In this document: piece after piece, positions 19,249 to 29,400 of the stretch
Layout: the number at the start of each line of letters is the position of its first letter
Numbering within the stretch: position 1 is the first letter of the stretch
Assembly: GCF_027213715.1 (NCBI RefSeq)
Contig: NZ_JAPWGM010000006.1
Location: 186,001-250,000 of the forward strand
From: Pedobacter punctiformis
GTDB taxonomy: Bacteria; Bacteroidota; Bacteroidia; Sphingobacteriales; Sphingobacteriaceae
Length of the DNA stretch: 64,000 bases
Direction of reading: 5' to 3'
Made by a program: the position numbers and the translations under genes
The notes under the pieces: generated by a model
What the model was told of the DNA's origin: nothing
Seen by the model: only the letters and a program-made list of their open reading frames with translations
Database searches by the model: none

Positions 19249-20374
19249 CAATAAATCTATAAAAAGGTACAAATTCGCGGTGCCAAAACCATTCCGAGTG
19301 CTTACCATCCTCACGTGCTGTAAAAACAACATTTTTATTGAAACCGTCAGGATTTAAAATGGTAAACACTTTTTTCATATCAAGAATCATCGATGATCCT
19401 TCTTTATCACCTGCAACAAAAAATATCCTTTTATTCTTTAACCCGGGTAAACGTTCAGTTAAATCGGTGTAAATCTTTGGGGCCAGCCAAAATGCAGGAC
19501 TAAAAATTCCTGCTGAACCAAAAACCTTTGGATATTCGGCAATGGCATACATCGAAATTAAAGCACCCATTGAACTGCCTGCAATAGAAGTATTTTTTGC
19601 ATCTTTTAATGTTCTGTATTTTTGATCAATAAAGGGTTTTAAAGTCTCAACCAGAAATGCTGCGTAAGCTTTCCCTTCGCCTTTACCGTATTGACTATCG
19701 TAAGGATTATATTCTTTCAGGCGATCATTGCCACCATGATCAATTCCTATAACGATCATTTCTTTTGCACCTGTGCTGATCAAACTATCCATTACAGAAT
19801 CTACTGCCCACTCGTTATTACGTGCAGGATTTGAATGAAAAAGATTTTGGCCATCCTGCATATAAATTACAGGGTATTTTTTTTTTGAATTTTTGTAGCT
19901 TTTAGGAAGATAAACCCAGATTTTTCGATATTTATTTAACTGAGGCATATAAAATGCTGAATCAACTACTTGTATGTGATCGCCAAAGCGGTATTCTTCT
20001 TTCACCTGTTTGAAATTATCGGCCCAATCGGCAATTCTTAGATCCATAACAGTATCAACATGGAGATTTAAACCTCTGTTTGCAATTGGTTTCCCATCAA
20101 TCTGTGATTCCACTTTATCCCAATTTCCACGTGTAATTTTAAATTCATGATTTCCCTTTGGTAAATTCAATTCAATAAAATAAGTCAGGCTGTCTTTTTG
20201 TTCTAAATTAAAGGCTTTGTTTTTTGGATTCCAATCATTAAAATTTCCTGCAATAAATAAACTATCAACTGTTCTTTTTGAGATATGCACCGTAACATAA
20301 ACTTTAACCTGTGCAGTTAAAGCAAAAGGAATTAAAGAGAGTAAAATTGCCTTAAATATAAGTTTTAGCATCAC
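19238..20374 (-). CDS. secreted alpha/beta-hydrolase esterase with N-terminal glycogen-binding-like domain
   Basis: 378 residues: signal peptide (about 1-21), an immunoglobulin-like domain (about 25-110) with FIAGNFNDWNPKNKAF and LPKGNHEFKITRGNWD, typical of the CBM48/AMPK-beta carbohydrate-binding fold, then an esterase-D type hydrolase (PF00756) with the nucleophile elbow GSSMG, VIYMQDGQNLF and a late histidine in DGKHSEWFW. Likely hydrolyses an acyl ester on a carbohydrate or siderophore in the periplasm; substrate unknown. Overlaps the preceding convergent gene by 11 bases. Confidence 0.85.
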   Translation of the reverse strand: MMLKLIFKAILLSLIPFALTAQVKVYVTVHISKRTVDSLFIAGNFNDWNPKNKAFNLEQKDSLTYFIELNLPKGNHEFKITRGNWDKVESQIDGKPIANRGLNLHVDTVMDLRIADWADNFKQVKEEYRFGDHIQVVDSAFYMPQLNKYRKIWVYLPKSYKNSKKKYPVIYMQDGQNLFHSNPARNNEWAVDSVMDSLISTGAKEMIVIGIDHGGNDRLKEYNPYDSQYGKGEGKAYAAFLVETLKPFIDQKYRTLKDAKNTSIAGSSMGALISMYAIAEYPKVFGSAGIFSPAFWLAPKIYTDLTERLPGLKNKRIFFVAGDKEGSSMILDMKKVFTILNPDGFNKNVVFTAREDGKHSEWFWHREFVPFYRFIATH

Positions 20375-20452
20375 ACTTAATTATAAAATTGATTTGCAAG
20401 GTATTTAATCTTAATGATATGTTAAAATACTGATTTAGTCGGTTATAAATTC

Positions 20453-20460
20453 TAATTTTG
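20453..20460 (+). promoter_or_regulatory. -7 box of the mscS-like gene
   Basis: TAATTTTG matches TAnnTTTG and lies about 60 bases before ATG 20520. Confidence 0.5.
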
Positions 20461-20519
20461 CATTCCCTGTTTAGGCTCACACTTAGTTGTACAGGCTATA
20501 TTTAAAAGTTTATAGAAAT

Positions 20520-22886
20520 ATGTTTTTAAAAAATCTTTTGAAAAATAAGGTTCTTTCTTTTTTAATTGTAATCGTTTTATTTTCTGTTCAGCAGGTAGTT
20601 GCGCAACATAAAACCAACACAAAAGAAAAGCCTGAAACCAAAGAACTGGAAGAAAGCCAGGTGCCGGTTTTAGTGAATAAAATAGAAACTTACAATTTTA
20701 TAATTGACCGGAATAAATTTTTATTGCAGCGGGGTTACGACGTAAGTAAGATTGAAAATGCCCTTCCTGATATCGAAAAAAAGATAAAGGGCTTTAAAAC
20801 CAGATTTGAAAAAAACGGGCAGCAAATGAATTTACGCAGTTTAAACAGTGCAGTAATTTTATTGAGCGAGGTTTCAGATAATTTAACGGATTATAAAAAG
20901 ATTCTTTCAGAATATACAGCGGAGCTGGAAAAAAGTGAAAAAGATTTAAAGAAAATTATTAACGATATTGGTTTAAAGGTTGCTGTAGAAGATTCGACCT
21001 TAAGAACGCAATTATCGGATGTTATAAACGAAGGTAAAAATGCAAATATTTTAGAGCGTAGAACGCAGACTAAAATAAATTTATTAAGCAGCCGGATTTC
21101 TGTCAACCTTTTGCAAACCAAAAATCTTTCTTCTGATATGCTTTATTTATCCATATCGAAGAAAATCAATATGTGGTCGCAGGAAGAATCTCCACTGTTT
21201 AAGGCCAAACCTAGCGAGTACGAAAGCTCATTGTTTGAGGTGGTCACTAAGGCATTAAGCCGGTCTGGGAAAATTATTGTTATTTATTTAGGTGCTAAAA
21301 TCCATATTATAGTACTGAGTCTTTTGATTTTAATCGTGGTAACCGGTTGGATGATATCTAACATGCGCAGAATTAAGAAAATGGAGGATTCTGAAAGCAT
21401 TTTAGCACAGGTAAAGTTTTTAAAACGAAGTGTTATTGTAGGGTCTTTAATGGGTTTCTTTACCTATATCCCTTTTTTATTTGCTAATCCAACGATGTCG
21501 CTGCTACATACCTTCGAACTGCTCAGGTTGGCAGCGCTGTGTTTTCTACTTCCACCATTTTTAACCCGTGAAGCAAGAATAATGTGGTTTACATTAACTG
21601 GCTTATGGGTTTTTTATGCACTGGATGATATTCTGTTAGATTCGGCATTTGGCGAACGATGGTGTTTATTCATTGCCGCTATTATATTATTGGTTTTGTG
21701 TGTTAAAATTATTAGAAACCGGACAAAACTTTTTATAGGTCTGGATGCTTCACCGGCAACAAAAGCACTGGTTATTTTTACAATTTTTCAGATCGTTCTG
21801 TCGATCATTTTTAACCTGACTGGTCGTGTTTCACTGGCAAAGATTTTTGGCGTAAGTGCGGTACAATGTTTAATGCTGGGCATTACTTTAAAAGTTTTTT
21901 GCACAATGGTTTTAGAGAGCATCTATTTACAAACCGAAGCTTATCAATCCAGCCGTTTTTCAGATTTTATAAACTTTAAAGAATTACAACACCGTTTTCA
22001 AACCTATTTATGGGTGATTGCTTCTGTTGTATTTTTCATTTCATTTGTTAGAAACCTAACATTATACGATTTGCTAACGAGTTCTGCTTCCCAGTTTTTT
22101 TACGAAACAAGAAGCATCGGCAGTTATAAATTCACCTTTGCCAGCATTGCCATATTTATTTGTATTATTTGGCTTTCCTCAATTATATCGAGCTTTATCA
22201 GCTTTTTCTTTGGACATGAAAAGGCGGTTTCAGGAGGTAAAAGAAGTAGTTTAAATTCTATGATGCTGCTTATCCGTCTGGCCATTTGGACGGTTGGATT
22301 TTTAATTGCGGTTGCAGCTGCAGGAATTCCTATCGACAGGCTTTCTATTATGCTGGGTGCATTGGGAGTCGGTATTGGTTTTGGTTTGCAAAATATCGTA
22401 AATAACCTGGTATCGGGTGTTATCCTGGCTTTCGAACGTCCGATCCAAATTGGAGATCAGATAGAAATTGGAACAAAAGCAGGAGTTGTAAAAGAAATTG
22501 GTGTACGTTCGAGCAAAATACACAGTGCTGAAGGTTCGGATATTATTGTGCCCAATGGTGATTTGCTTTCGCAGCATTTAATAAACTGGACTATGCAGGA
22601 TCGCAGCAAAAGGGTTGAGTTTATCATTGGCGTTCCTTACAGTACTAATTTGGAAGAAGCCAGAAAATTAATTTCAGATAAACTAGCACTCAATGAAAGG
22701 GTACTTCCTATTCCAAAACCTGTTATTATTCTTCAGGATTTTGGCGAATACGCCATCGGAATCAGGGTGTTATTATGGGTTGCTGATTTAGCTGTAGCCG
22801 GAGAGGTTAGGACAGAGGCTATGATTGATGTTAAAGCTGTTTTATCTGAAGCTGGTATTCAACTTCAGGTAAGGCCATTAAGCTAA
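20520..22886 (+). CDS. large MscS-family mechanosensitive channel
   Basis: Inner-membrane tension-gated channel, 788 residues from ATG 20520 (a TTG in frame at 20487 is less likely, since the signal peptide MFLKNLLKNK...VVAQ begins at the ATG). Layout: signal peptide, periplasmic coiled-coil region (about 30-235), a run of transmembrane helices, then the MscS core. The pore helix reads MLGALGVGIGFGLQNIVNNLVSG and is followed by the beta domain (FERPIQIGDQIEIG...) and the alpha/beta cytoplasmic part. Size and layout are like MscK/MscM-type large homologues with an added periplasmic domain. Confidence 0.92.
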   Translation: MFLKNLLKNKVLSFLIVIVLFSVQQVVAQHKTNTKEKPETKELEESQVPVLVNKIETYNFIIDRNKFLLQRGYDVSKIENALPDIEKKIKGFKTRFEKNGQQMNLRSLNSAVILLSEVSDNLTDYKKILSEYTAELEKSEKDLKKIINDIGLKVAVEDSTLRTQLSDVINEGKNANILERRTQTKINLLSSRISVNLLQTKNLSSDMLYLSISKKINMWSQEESPLFKAKPSEYESSLFEVVTKALSRSGKIIVIYLGAKIHIIVLSLLILIVVTGWMISNMRRIKKMEDSESILAQVKFLKRSVIVGSLMGFFTYIPFLFANPTMSLLHTFELLRLAALCFLLPPFLTREARIMWFTLTGLWVFYALDDILLDSAFGERWCLFIAAIILLVLCVKIIRNRTKLFIGLDASPATKALVIFTIFQIVLSIIFNLTGRVSLAKIFGVSAVQCLMLGITLKVFCTMVLESIYLQTEAYQSSRFSDFINFKELQHRFQTYLWVIASVVFFISFVRNLTLYDLLTSSASQFFYETRSIGSYKFTFASIAIFICIIWLSSIISSFISFFFGHEKAVSGGKRSSLNSMMLLIRLAIWTVGFLIAVAAAGIPIDRLSIMLGALGVGIGFGLQNIVNNLVSGVILAFERPIQIGDQIEIGTKAGVVKEIGVRSSKIHSAEGSDIIVPNGDLLSQHLINWTMQDRSKRVEFIIGVPYSTNLEEARKLISDKLALNERVLPIPKPVIILQDFGEYAIGIRVLLWVADLAVAGEVRTEAMIDVKAVLSEAGIQLQVRPLS

Positions 22887-22926
22887 TATTTTAGTATAAA
22901 TTATATTGCCTGGACAAGACAAAAAA

Positions 22927-24336
22927 TTATTTCAATTCGTCCAAAACTTTGAATAATTTTTTATTGATGCCACTGCCGCTGTAATTATTAATGTTGATCA
23001 CAATGATATATTTGTTCCCATTGGTATCGGTATGGTAGCCTGCAAAGGCTGAAACATCATTTATGGTGCCGCTTTTTATTTTCATACCATTATATTCAGG
23101 TAGTGCTTTATAAAAGTCAGGATACCAGCTTTCCTTTTGAATTTGGAATAAAACACTAGCCATTGCAGCAGTTGTAATCCGGTTACCCGGAGATAAACCA
23201 CTGCCATCGATAATATTTAGTGCACTTTTATCTATTCCTTTATCTGCCCAAAAGTTAATTTCTGTTTCTGCGCCTTTAGCTGTTGTAGCGGCTTTACCAG
23301 ATTTTAAGGCAATGGTTTTTAAAAGGGTTTCGCCATAAAGATTAATGCTTTTCTTTAAAAACCAATAAGTCATTTCACTTAAAGTTGGTGAGCTAATGGT
23401 ATTTATTTTTTGTGTAACCGCCGGAACCGCTTGATTATTTAAAGTTAATAATCTGGCAGTGGTTGCTTGCTGGCCAGCATTTATGCCTAAACGTTTTAAG
23501 GTATCTTGCAAACGGTAAGCACAATCAAAGGCCGGATCAGGCAATGCAATAGAAATTCCTGATTTGTTAATGCCCATTCCCCAGCTGCCACGCAAATAAG
23601 CCACATTGCTGTAAGGTGGTAGAAAAGCATAGGCACGGTCGCCAGATCCTGTGCTTCCGGTTTTTAGTTCGTTTACAATTTTTATATAATCGGTCTCCGG
23701 AACTGTTTTTATAATCCCAACGGCATCAGCAGTGCTATTTCCAGGCTTTAAATGTACATCAAATTGGTTTTCTCTCCAGGCCAGTCCAGAAGTTCCGGCA
23801 CCATAATAGTTTCCAATATCTTGCCAAACCCAACCTTCGGGGGTAGTTTGTGTACCAAAAATACGATCATCACCAATAACTGAACCTTCAATTTTTTTGA
23901 TTCCTGCTGCTTTAATGGCTTCTACCCATTGCGTTAAAACTACATTTTCTTTATTCTGATAACGATAAGAGCCAAGTGTCGGATCGCCACTGCCGGTGAT
24001 AATCAAATTGCCTTTTAGAGTACCATCTGCGGTGATATTTCCGGAGTAGCCTAAAGTAGTTTGAAACTGAAAATCTTTACCTAAAATGCTAAAAGCTGTT
24101 GCTGCGGTTATGGTTTTTAAAGTTGATGCTGTAGCTAAACCAATCTCCTCGTTTTTAGCAAAAAGTATTTTCCCGGTGCTGGCATCCAATACACAAAGTG
24201 AAGTAATGGCATGTTTGGTTTGTTCATCAGCCAGCAAATTATTAAAGGCACTTTCCAGTTTTTGAATCCTGGTTTGAGAAAAAGCTACTGTATTGAGCAA
24301 TAAGAATAGAAATATTAAAAATTTTTTAGACATCAT
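22927..24336 (-). CDS. dacB: D-alanyl-D-alanine carboxypeptidase/endopeptidase, PBP4 family
   Basis: Periplasmic class C penicillin-binding protein that trims or opens peptidoglycan peptides. 469 residues with signal peptide 1-20 and the serine-active motifs SxxK (S71-K74 in ASTLKTIT), the SGLS-type second motif in DGSGLSPGNR and a KSG third motif (KIKSGTIND, in place of KTG). GSGDPTLGS and the inserted domain between motifs one and two are typical of PBP4 (peptidase S13). It is the last gene of a three-gene minus-strand operon (gaps 9 and 17 bases). Confidence 0.92.
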   Translation of the reverse strand: MMSKKFLIFLFLLLNTVAFSQTRIQKLESAFNNLLADEQTKHAITSLCVLDASTGKILFAKNEEIGLATASTLKTITAATAFSILGKDFQFQTTLGYSGNITADGTLKGNLIITGSGDPTLGSYRYQNKENVVLTQWVEAIKAAGIKKIEGSVIGDDRIFGTQTTPEGWVWQDIGNYYGAGTSGLAWRENQFDVHLKPGNSTADAVGIIKTVPETDYIKIVNELKTGSTGSGDRAYAFLPPYSNVAYLRGSWGMGINKSGISIALPDPAFDCAYRLQDTLKRLGINAGQQATTARLLTLNNQAVPAVTQKINTISSPTLSEMTYWFLKKSINLYGETLLKTIALKSGKAATTAKGAETEINFWADKGIDKSALNIIDGSGLSPGNRITTAAMASVLFQIQKESWYPDFYKALPEYNGMKIKSGTINDVSAFAGYHTDTNGNKYIIVININNYSGSGINKKLFKVLDELK

Positions 24337-24353
24337 ATTTTAAAATCAATCAA

Positions 24354-25376
24354 CTAATCTTCTTTTTGTGGTACCCGTTCGTAAATTTCAGCGTCAAATC
24401 TGGATTGGAGATCAATAACTGTGCTCCCTTTTTTCAAACTAACCGTAACCTTATTATTTGTATCATTTACTTTAATCTGTAAAACCATTTGATTGTTTCC
24501 TGGTAAAGATTGTAACCTTTTGAAGGCCGACAAAATATCTCCATCTTTAAAATAACATTCTGTTGAGTATTCCTTTTGGTCATTACCCCAGGTGAAACTA
24601 ATGTTTTTAGGGATATTTTTAAAAACGGGTATTTCAGGCTTCTCCTTATCCAGGTGCCAGTTAGCCTGATTATAAGGCTCAACATCTAAATTACGTAATG
24701 ATAAAGACTCAGGAGAATGCACTTCTATTGTATGTGGATATTGATCCATAACCAGAGCAACTTGTGTGGGGATATCTATTTTATCCGGTTTCTCATCACT
24801 GTGGCGATCATCAAAAATTTCCCATGTCCTTTTTACTTCTTTAGCCTGATATTTGCCAATTTCCAGATATTTTGTTCTGTCGCTTAACCATACCGTTAAT
24901 TTTCCACCGGGCAATAACTCCGCAAAAAAGTAAAGCTCTATGTGATCAGGATAAGTTTTTGCATAATCGCTGTATTCTTTGGTTGTACTGCGAAGCTCTT
25001 TTGCCATATCCTTAATGAGCCTGTAAGGCAATAAGAAATCGCCTTCATAAAACTTTCGTTCCGTGTAAGAGAACCAGCAAATCTTCAAACTGTCAGGATA
25101 AAAAGAGTTGTCTTTGCTATTTTCGGTATAGTTTATATTCTCAACGCCGCTATTTAATATTTGATCTTTTCTAACCGGGTAAGCCCAATAGCCCGAGTGG
25201 AAGAAATTGCATTCGGCTACCTGAACCGTATTGCCCGGCCTGGTATAAACGCCACTACGCCATTCAAATCTTTCACCACCCTTATAGTTGATGACCTTAA
25301 TAATAATGGCAATAATGATAAACCCGAGAATGGCACCTAAAACGATATTGATGATATTTGCTCTTTCTTTAAACAT
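24354..25376 (-). CDS. membrane-anchored protein, probably DUF2931 family
   Basis: 340 residues of unknown function. One N-terminal transmembrane helix (about 9-30, IVLGAILGFIIIAIIIKVI) and a soluble domain. The wording DSLKICWFSYTERKFYEGDFLLPYRL resembles DUF2931 proteins of Bacteroidota; that assignment is tentative. Located between a small membrane protein and PBP4 with very short gaps, so an envelope-related role is inferred from context only. Confidence 0.65.
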   Translation of the reverse strand: MFKERANIINIVLGAILGFIIIAIIIKVINYKGGERFEWRSGVYTRPGNTVQVAECNFFHSGYWAYPVRKDQILNSGVENINYTENSKDNSFYPDSLKICWFSYTERKFYEGDFLLPYRLIKDMAKELRSTTKEYSDYAKTYPDHIELYFFAELLPGGKLTVWLSDRTKYLEIGKYQAKEVKRTWEIFDDRHSDEKPDKIDIPTQVALVMDQYPHTIEVHSPESLSLRNLDVEPYNQANWHLDKEKPEIPVFKNIPKNISFTWGNDQKEYSTECYFKDGDILSAFKRLQSLPGNNQMVLQIKVNDTNNKVTVSLKKGSTVIDLQSRFDAEIYERVPQKED

Positions 25377-25385
25377 ATGCTGAAA

Positions 25386-25661
25386 TTAATGTGAAAAAGC
25401 TCCGGAAAGCCCGGTAAGATAAATCAATATGGCTATTGTAAAGATGAAGATCACACTCCAAATTATTAAAATGATTTTAAATACCTTGCGGTACAGCGTA
25501 TTCTTATTGCTGAAAAAGAAGATGAATAAAAGCAGTACTTCTATAACTATAGGAATTACAAATTCCGCCGCACCTTCAGACCGATCTTCGCCAAAACTAA
25601 AAAAATACATAATGGATAAGGCAATCGCAAACAGAAGGAAAAGGGTTACAAAAACTTTCAT
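25386..25661 (-). CDS. small hypothetical membrane protein
   Basis: 91 residues with three hydrophobic helices (about 2-22, 33-49 and 60-84) and little else. No family recognised. First gene of the minus-strand group with the DUF2931-like and PBP4 genes; the 9-base gap to the next gene supports it being a real gene. Confidence 0.55.
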   Translation of the reverse strand: MKVFVTLFLLFAIALSIMYFFSFGEDRSEGAAEFVIPIVIEVLLLFIFFFSNKNTLYRKVFKIILIIWSVIFIFTIAILIYLTGLSGAFSH

Positions 25662-25699
25662 TACAGGATATGATGCTTTGCGGTTATTTGTGACTCATT

Positions 25700-25735
25700 A
25701 AAATAAAAAAAGTGATGCTGTTTGAGCATCACTTA
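25700..25735 (-). terminator. terminator of asd
   Basis: On the minus strand AAGTGATGCT pairs with AGCATCACTT (plus-strand arms 25710-25719 and 25725-25734) and is followed by a T-run (A-rich 25701-25711). Confidence 0.9.
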
Positions 25736-25753
25736 AATTATGGAATTAATTTT

Positions 25754-26743
25754 TTAAACTAATTCTTTCTGAATTAAGTATTCTGCAATTTGAACTGCAT
25801 TGGTTGCAGCGCCTTTACGCAGGTTATCTGCAACAATCCAAAGGTTTAAAGCTTTTGGTGCTGATTCATCTCTGCGGATGCGCCCTACAAAAACTTCATC
25901 TTTTTCGTGTGCATCTTTTGGCATTGGATATTTTAAATTGGCAACATCATCAACTACAATAACGCCGGGTGCTTTTTCTAAAATACTGCGAACTTCAGCA
26001 AGGTCGAAATCATTTTCAAACTCGATGTTTACCGATTCTGAATGTCCACCCATTACCGGAATACGAACAGTTGTAGCCGTAACCTTGATGCTATCGTCGC
26101 TCATAATTTTATTCGTTTCCTTAACCATTTTCATTTCCTCTTTTGTATATCCGTTTTCAGTGAAAACATCAATATGAGGCAATACGTTTAAGTCAATTTC
26201 ATATGGATAAGCTTTTGGCCCGTCAATACCTTTACGTTCATTCATTAATTGCTCAACAGCTTTAACACCTGTTCCGGTTACCGATTGGTAAGTAGAAACC
26301 ACTACACGTTTAATTTTGTATTTATCGTGCAAAGGTTTTAAAACCACCACCATTTGGATGGTAGAGCAATTTGGGTTAGCAATGATTTTATTATCAATAG
26401 AAAGCTCATGTGCATTAACCTCAGGTACAATTAATTTAACTGAAGGATCCATACGCCATGCAGATGAATTATCAATTACGGTTGTACCAGCTTCTTTAAA
26501 ACGGGGTGCATGCTCTAAAGAGGTTGTACCACCGGCAGAAAATAAAGCGATATCCGGTTTCATGCTAATTGCAGTGTCCATGCTAACGATTGGAAACTTC
26601 TTACCCTTAAAAGTAATTTCCTTACCAACGCTCTTTTCTGATGCTACGGGAATTAACTCTGTTAAAGGGAAATTTCTTTCTTCCAATACTTTTAACATTA
26701 CGGTACCAACCAAACCAGTTGCACCTACTACTGCTACTTTCAT
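25754..26743 (-). CDS. asd: aspartate-semialdehyde dehydrogenase
   Basis: Reduces aspartyl-phosphate to aspartate-semialdehyde, the branch point to lysine/diaminopimelate, threonine and methionine. 329 residues with the NADP motif GATGLVG (7-13), the catalytic cysteine C126 in NPNCSTIQ, the substrate-binding segment around RIPVMGGHSE with the catalytic histidine, and FVGRIRRD near the end. Monocistronic, with a strong terminator and a 50-base divergent spacer to the next gene. Confidence 0.96.
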   Translation of the reverse strand: MKVAVVGATGLVGTVMLKVLEERNFPLTELIPVASEKSVGKEITFKGKKFPIVSMDTAISMKPDIALFSAGGTTSLEHAPRFKEAGTTVIDNSSAWRMDPSVKLIVPEVNAHELSIDNKIIANPNCSTIQMVVVLKPLHDKYKIKRVVVSTYQSVTGTGVKAVEQLMNERKGIDGPKAYPYEIDLNVLPHIDVFTENGYTKEEMKMVKETNKIMSDDSIKVTATTVRIPVMGGHSESVNIEFENDFDLAEVRSILEKAPGVIVVDDVANLKYPMPKDAHEKDEVFVGRIRRDESAPKALNLWIVADNLRKGAATNAVQIAEYLIQKELV

Positions 26744-26793
26744 TTTTTAATTTTAATTATTATATTAGTTAAACATTTGATATAAGCCCAAAT

Positions 26794-29397
26794 ATGATAA
26801 AAAATTTGCTTATATCCCTATTATTGCTCTCTAAAATTGCACACTCCCAGGTTAACGATCATTTCGATGATGGCGATTTCTCCCAAAATGCCGTGTGGCT
26901 TGGTGATGTAAATTCTTTTAAAATTAACCCAGTCAAGCAGCTGCAGTCTTCGGGACTGCAAGTCGCATCACAAACAATTTCTCTTTCTACAGCCAATCAG
27001 CAAAGTTTAAATGCCAAATGGGAATTTTTTGTGCAGCTTAATTTTGATCCAACGGCCACTAATTTTACCCGGGTTTACTTAACCTCTGATCAGCAAGATT
27101 TAAAAGGTACTTTAAATGGATATTTTTTACAGATTGGAGAGACAGGAAGTGTGGATGGCTATCATTTGTATAGACAAACGGGTACCTCCATCAGCAAAAT
27201 AATTGGTGGTGCGCCAAAAATAAGACCAAATGCTAATGTGTTGATGGCGAAAGTTAAAGTAACCAGAGATGAAAGTGGTCAATGGACAGTATACACCGAT
27301 ATAACAGGTGGAAGTAATTATAGTTTAGAAGGTAGCACTGTTGATAATACGTTTAAAACTTCCGCTTTCATGGGGGTATACTGTAAATATGCTACAGCAT
27401 CCAGGTACAATCAGTATATCTTTGATGATTTCGAAGTAAATGATCTGGTGCCTGATGTTATCCCTCCAACGGTAAAAAGCGTAGCTGTAATAGATGCCTT
27501 ACACCTGGATGTAACCTTTTCTGAGCCGTTGGAAAATTTATCAGCGTTGCTGTCGTCTAATTATAATTTATCAAGTCAGGGTAGTCCGGTCAGTGTGGAA
27601 GAAACTTCTTCTGATACTTATCGTTTGACTTTTTCTGCCGCGTTTGAAACCCAAAATTACAAACTAAGTGTAAGCAATGTAACCGATAAAAAAGGAAACA
27701 TCATAACTGCTGATAATAGTGTTGATTTCTTTTACATTAAGCCTTATATAGCTAAATATGGGGATATTGTAATCAATGAAGTATTTGCAAATCCGGGCGG
27801 GACTTCGACTTTACCGCAGAAAGAATTTGTTGAGCTTTGGAATACAACAAACCAATATATTTTAACCAAAGGCTGGAAATATGCCGATCAAACCTCCACT
27901 TTTGCATTTGCACTGGATACCATTAAACCAAATCAACACGTTGTTTTATGTGCAAAAGCTGATACGACATTGTTTAAAGCTTACGGAAAAACCATTGGAC
28001 TTTCGCCATGGCCAAGCCTGAATAATGATCATGATGTTTTAACGCTAAGCAGTGCTTCAGGTATATTGATAGATAAGGTAGCTTATTATGATACCTGGTA
28101 TAAAGACGAAGTTAAAAAGAAAAGCGGTTTTAGCCTGGAGTTAATCGATCCGGAAAATGTTTGTACAGGCATTCAAAACTGGATGGGGAGTAATGATGCG
28201 GCAGGAGGAACCCCGGGAAAACCAAATTCGGTTTACCATGCTCAAATCAGTACCGAGATTCCAAAATTAATAAACGCAAGTGTTACGGATAGCCTTTCGG
28301 TTTTGGTTCAGTTTTCAAAAACTGTTGACAGTCTGTCTGCTTCCAAATTAATAAACTATTCTATAAACAATGGGATTGGAAAGCCGGTATATGTAGATGT
28401 TCAATCGCCTTTGTTTAATTCGGCTGTTTTAAAATTTGGCCAGCCTTTAGCAAGGGGAATAGAAAATACATTAGTTATTGAAGGGTTAACCGATTGCGCA
28501 GGGAATTTAATTAGCAATACCGCTAATACAGCAAAGTTGTTTATAGCAAAGAAAATTGGAGTACATGATCTTTTGATAGCCGAAATTCTTGCTAACCCTG
28601 GATTAAATGGAGTAGACTTTGTCGAAATTTACAATGCTACCGATCATGTTTTGGATTTAAAAGATTTGCAATTGGCGAATGTAGATAGCCTTGGAAAACC
28701 TGCCAGTATAAAAAAGGTTTCTGCTTCAAATCTTCTCATTCAACCGGGTGCTTATTGGGTGCTAAGCAGTAATGTGGACAAAGTAAAAGTGAATTATTTT
28801 AGTGAGTATCCAGATCATTTTACGCAGTTAAGCAGTATGCCGGTTTACAATAATGATAAAGGAACAGTAGTTTTGCTCAACAATCATTTAATTGTTGATC
28901 AGTTTGATTATAATGCTAAAATGCACAATGCTTTATTGCGGGATGCAAATGGAGTATCTTTAGAAAGAGTTTCTTTTGTGAAAGGAGCAAATGAATTCGG
29001 AAACTTTAAATCTGCGGCGGCCTCGGTTGGTTTTGCTACACCGGGTTATAAAAACTCTCAGGAACTTAATGGGGAAGAAGCTTATGTGAAACTGTTATCT
29101 AAAACTTTTTCACCCGATCATGATGGATTCGAAGATCAGCTCCAGTTGGATTATCAACTTACAGAAAATGCCAGTTTAGCAACCATTAATATATTTACGG
29201 ATAAAGGTATTTTGGTAAAAAGACTATTGAAAAATCAAACGGTTGGCACCAAAGGAAGTTTATTTTGGGATGGTCTGAATGAAAACGGGCAACTTTCAGG
29301 TGTTGGAATTTATGTGGTGGCCTTTGATGTTTTTGATTTGAACGGCAATACCCATCGATACAAAAATACCTGCATGCTGGCAGCAAAATTGAATTAA
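26794..29397 (+). CDS. secreted lamin-tail domain protein with Ig-like and FlgD-like domains
   Basis: 867-residue exported protein (signal peptide 1-18, KIAHSQ). In order: a jelly-roll-like domain (about 20-220, ending NQYIFDDFEVND), an SbsA-type Ig-like domain with P-P-x-V-x-S and FSEPL (about 228-310), a lamin-tail domain (about 318-455; IVINEVFANPGG), a second Ig-like domain (about 480-580), a second lamin-tail domain (about 585-735; LLIAEILANPG), and a C-terminal FlgD/gliding-type domain (SPDHDGFEDQL ... WDGLNENGQLSGVGIYVV). Such proteins are surface or secreted in Bacteroidota; lamin-tail domains often accompany secreted nucleases, but no catalytic domain is visible here. Confidence 0.85.
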   Translation: MIKNLLISLLLLSKIAHSQVNDHFDDGDFSQNAVWLGDVNSFKINPVKQLQSSGLQVASQTISLSTANQQSLNAKWEFFVQLNFDPTATNFTRVYLTSDQQDLKGTLNGYFLQIGETGSVDGYHLYRQTGTSISKIIGGAPKIRPNANVLMAKVKVTRDESGQWTVYTDITGGSNYSLEGSTVDNTFKTSAFMGVYCKYATASRYNQYIFDDFEVNDLVPDVIPPTVKSVAVIDALHLDVTFSEPLENLSALLSSNYNLSSQGSPVSVEETSSDTYRLTFSAAFETQNYKLSVSNVTDKKGNIITADNSVDFFYIKPYIAKYGDIVINEVFANPGGTSTLPQKEFVELWNTTNQYILTKGWKYADQTSTFAFALDTIKPNQHVVLCAKADTTLFKAYGKTIGLSPWPSLNNDHDVLTLSSASGILIDKVAYYDTWYKDEVKKKSGFSLELIDPENVCTGIQNWMGSNDAAGGTPGKPNSVYHAQISTEIPKLINASVTDSLSVLVQFSKTVDSLSASKLINYSINNGIGKPVYVDVQSPLFNSAVLKFGQPLARGIENTLVIEGLTDCAGNLISNTANTAKLFIAKKIGVHDLLIAEILANPGLNGVDFVEIYNATDHVLDLKDLQLANVDSLGKPASIKKVSASNLLIQPGAYWVLSSNVDKVKVNYFSEYPDHFTQLSSMPVYNNDKGTVVLLNNHLIVDQFDYNAKMHNALLRDANGVSLERVSFVKGANEFGNFKSAAASVGFATPGYKNSQELNGEEAYVKLLSKTFSPDHDGFEDQLQLDYQLTENASLATINIFTDKGILVKRLLKNQTVGTKGSLFWDGLNENGQLSGVGIYVVAFDVFDLNGNTHRYKNTCMLAAKLN

Positions 29398-29400
29398 AAA

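Noticed and set aside
26316..26750. 144-codon open frame antisense to asd
   Set aside because: Shadow of asd, whose catalytic motifs lie in the same bases.
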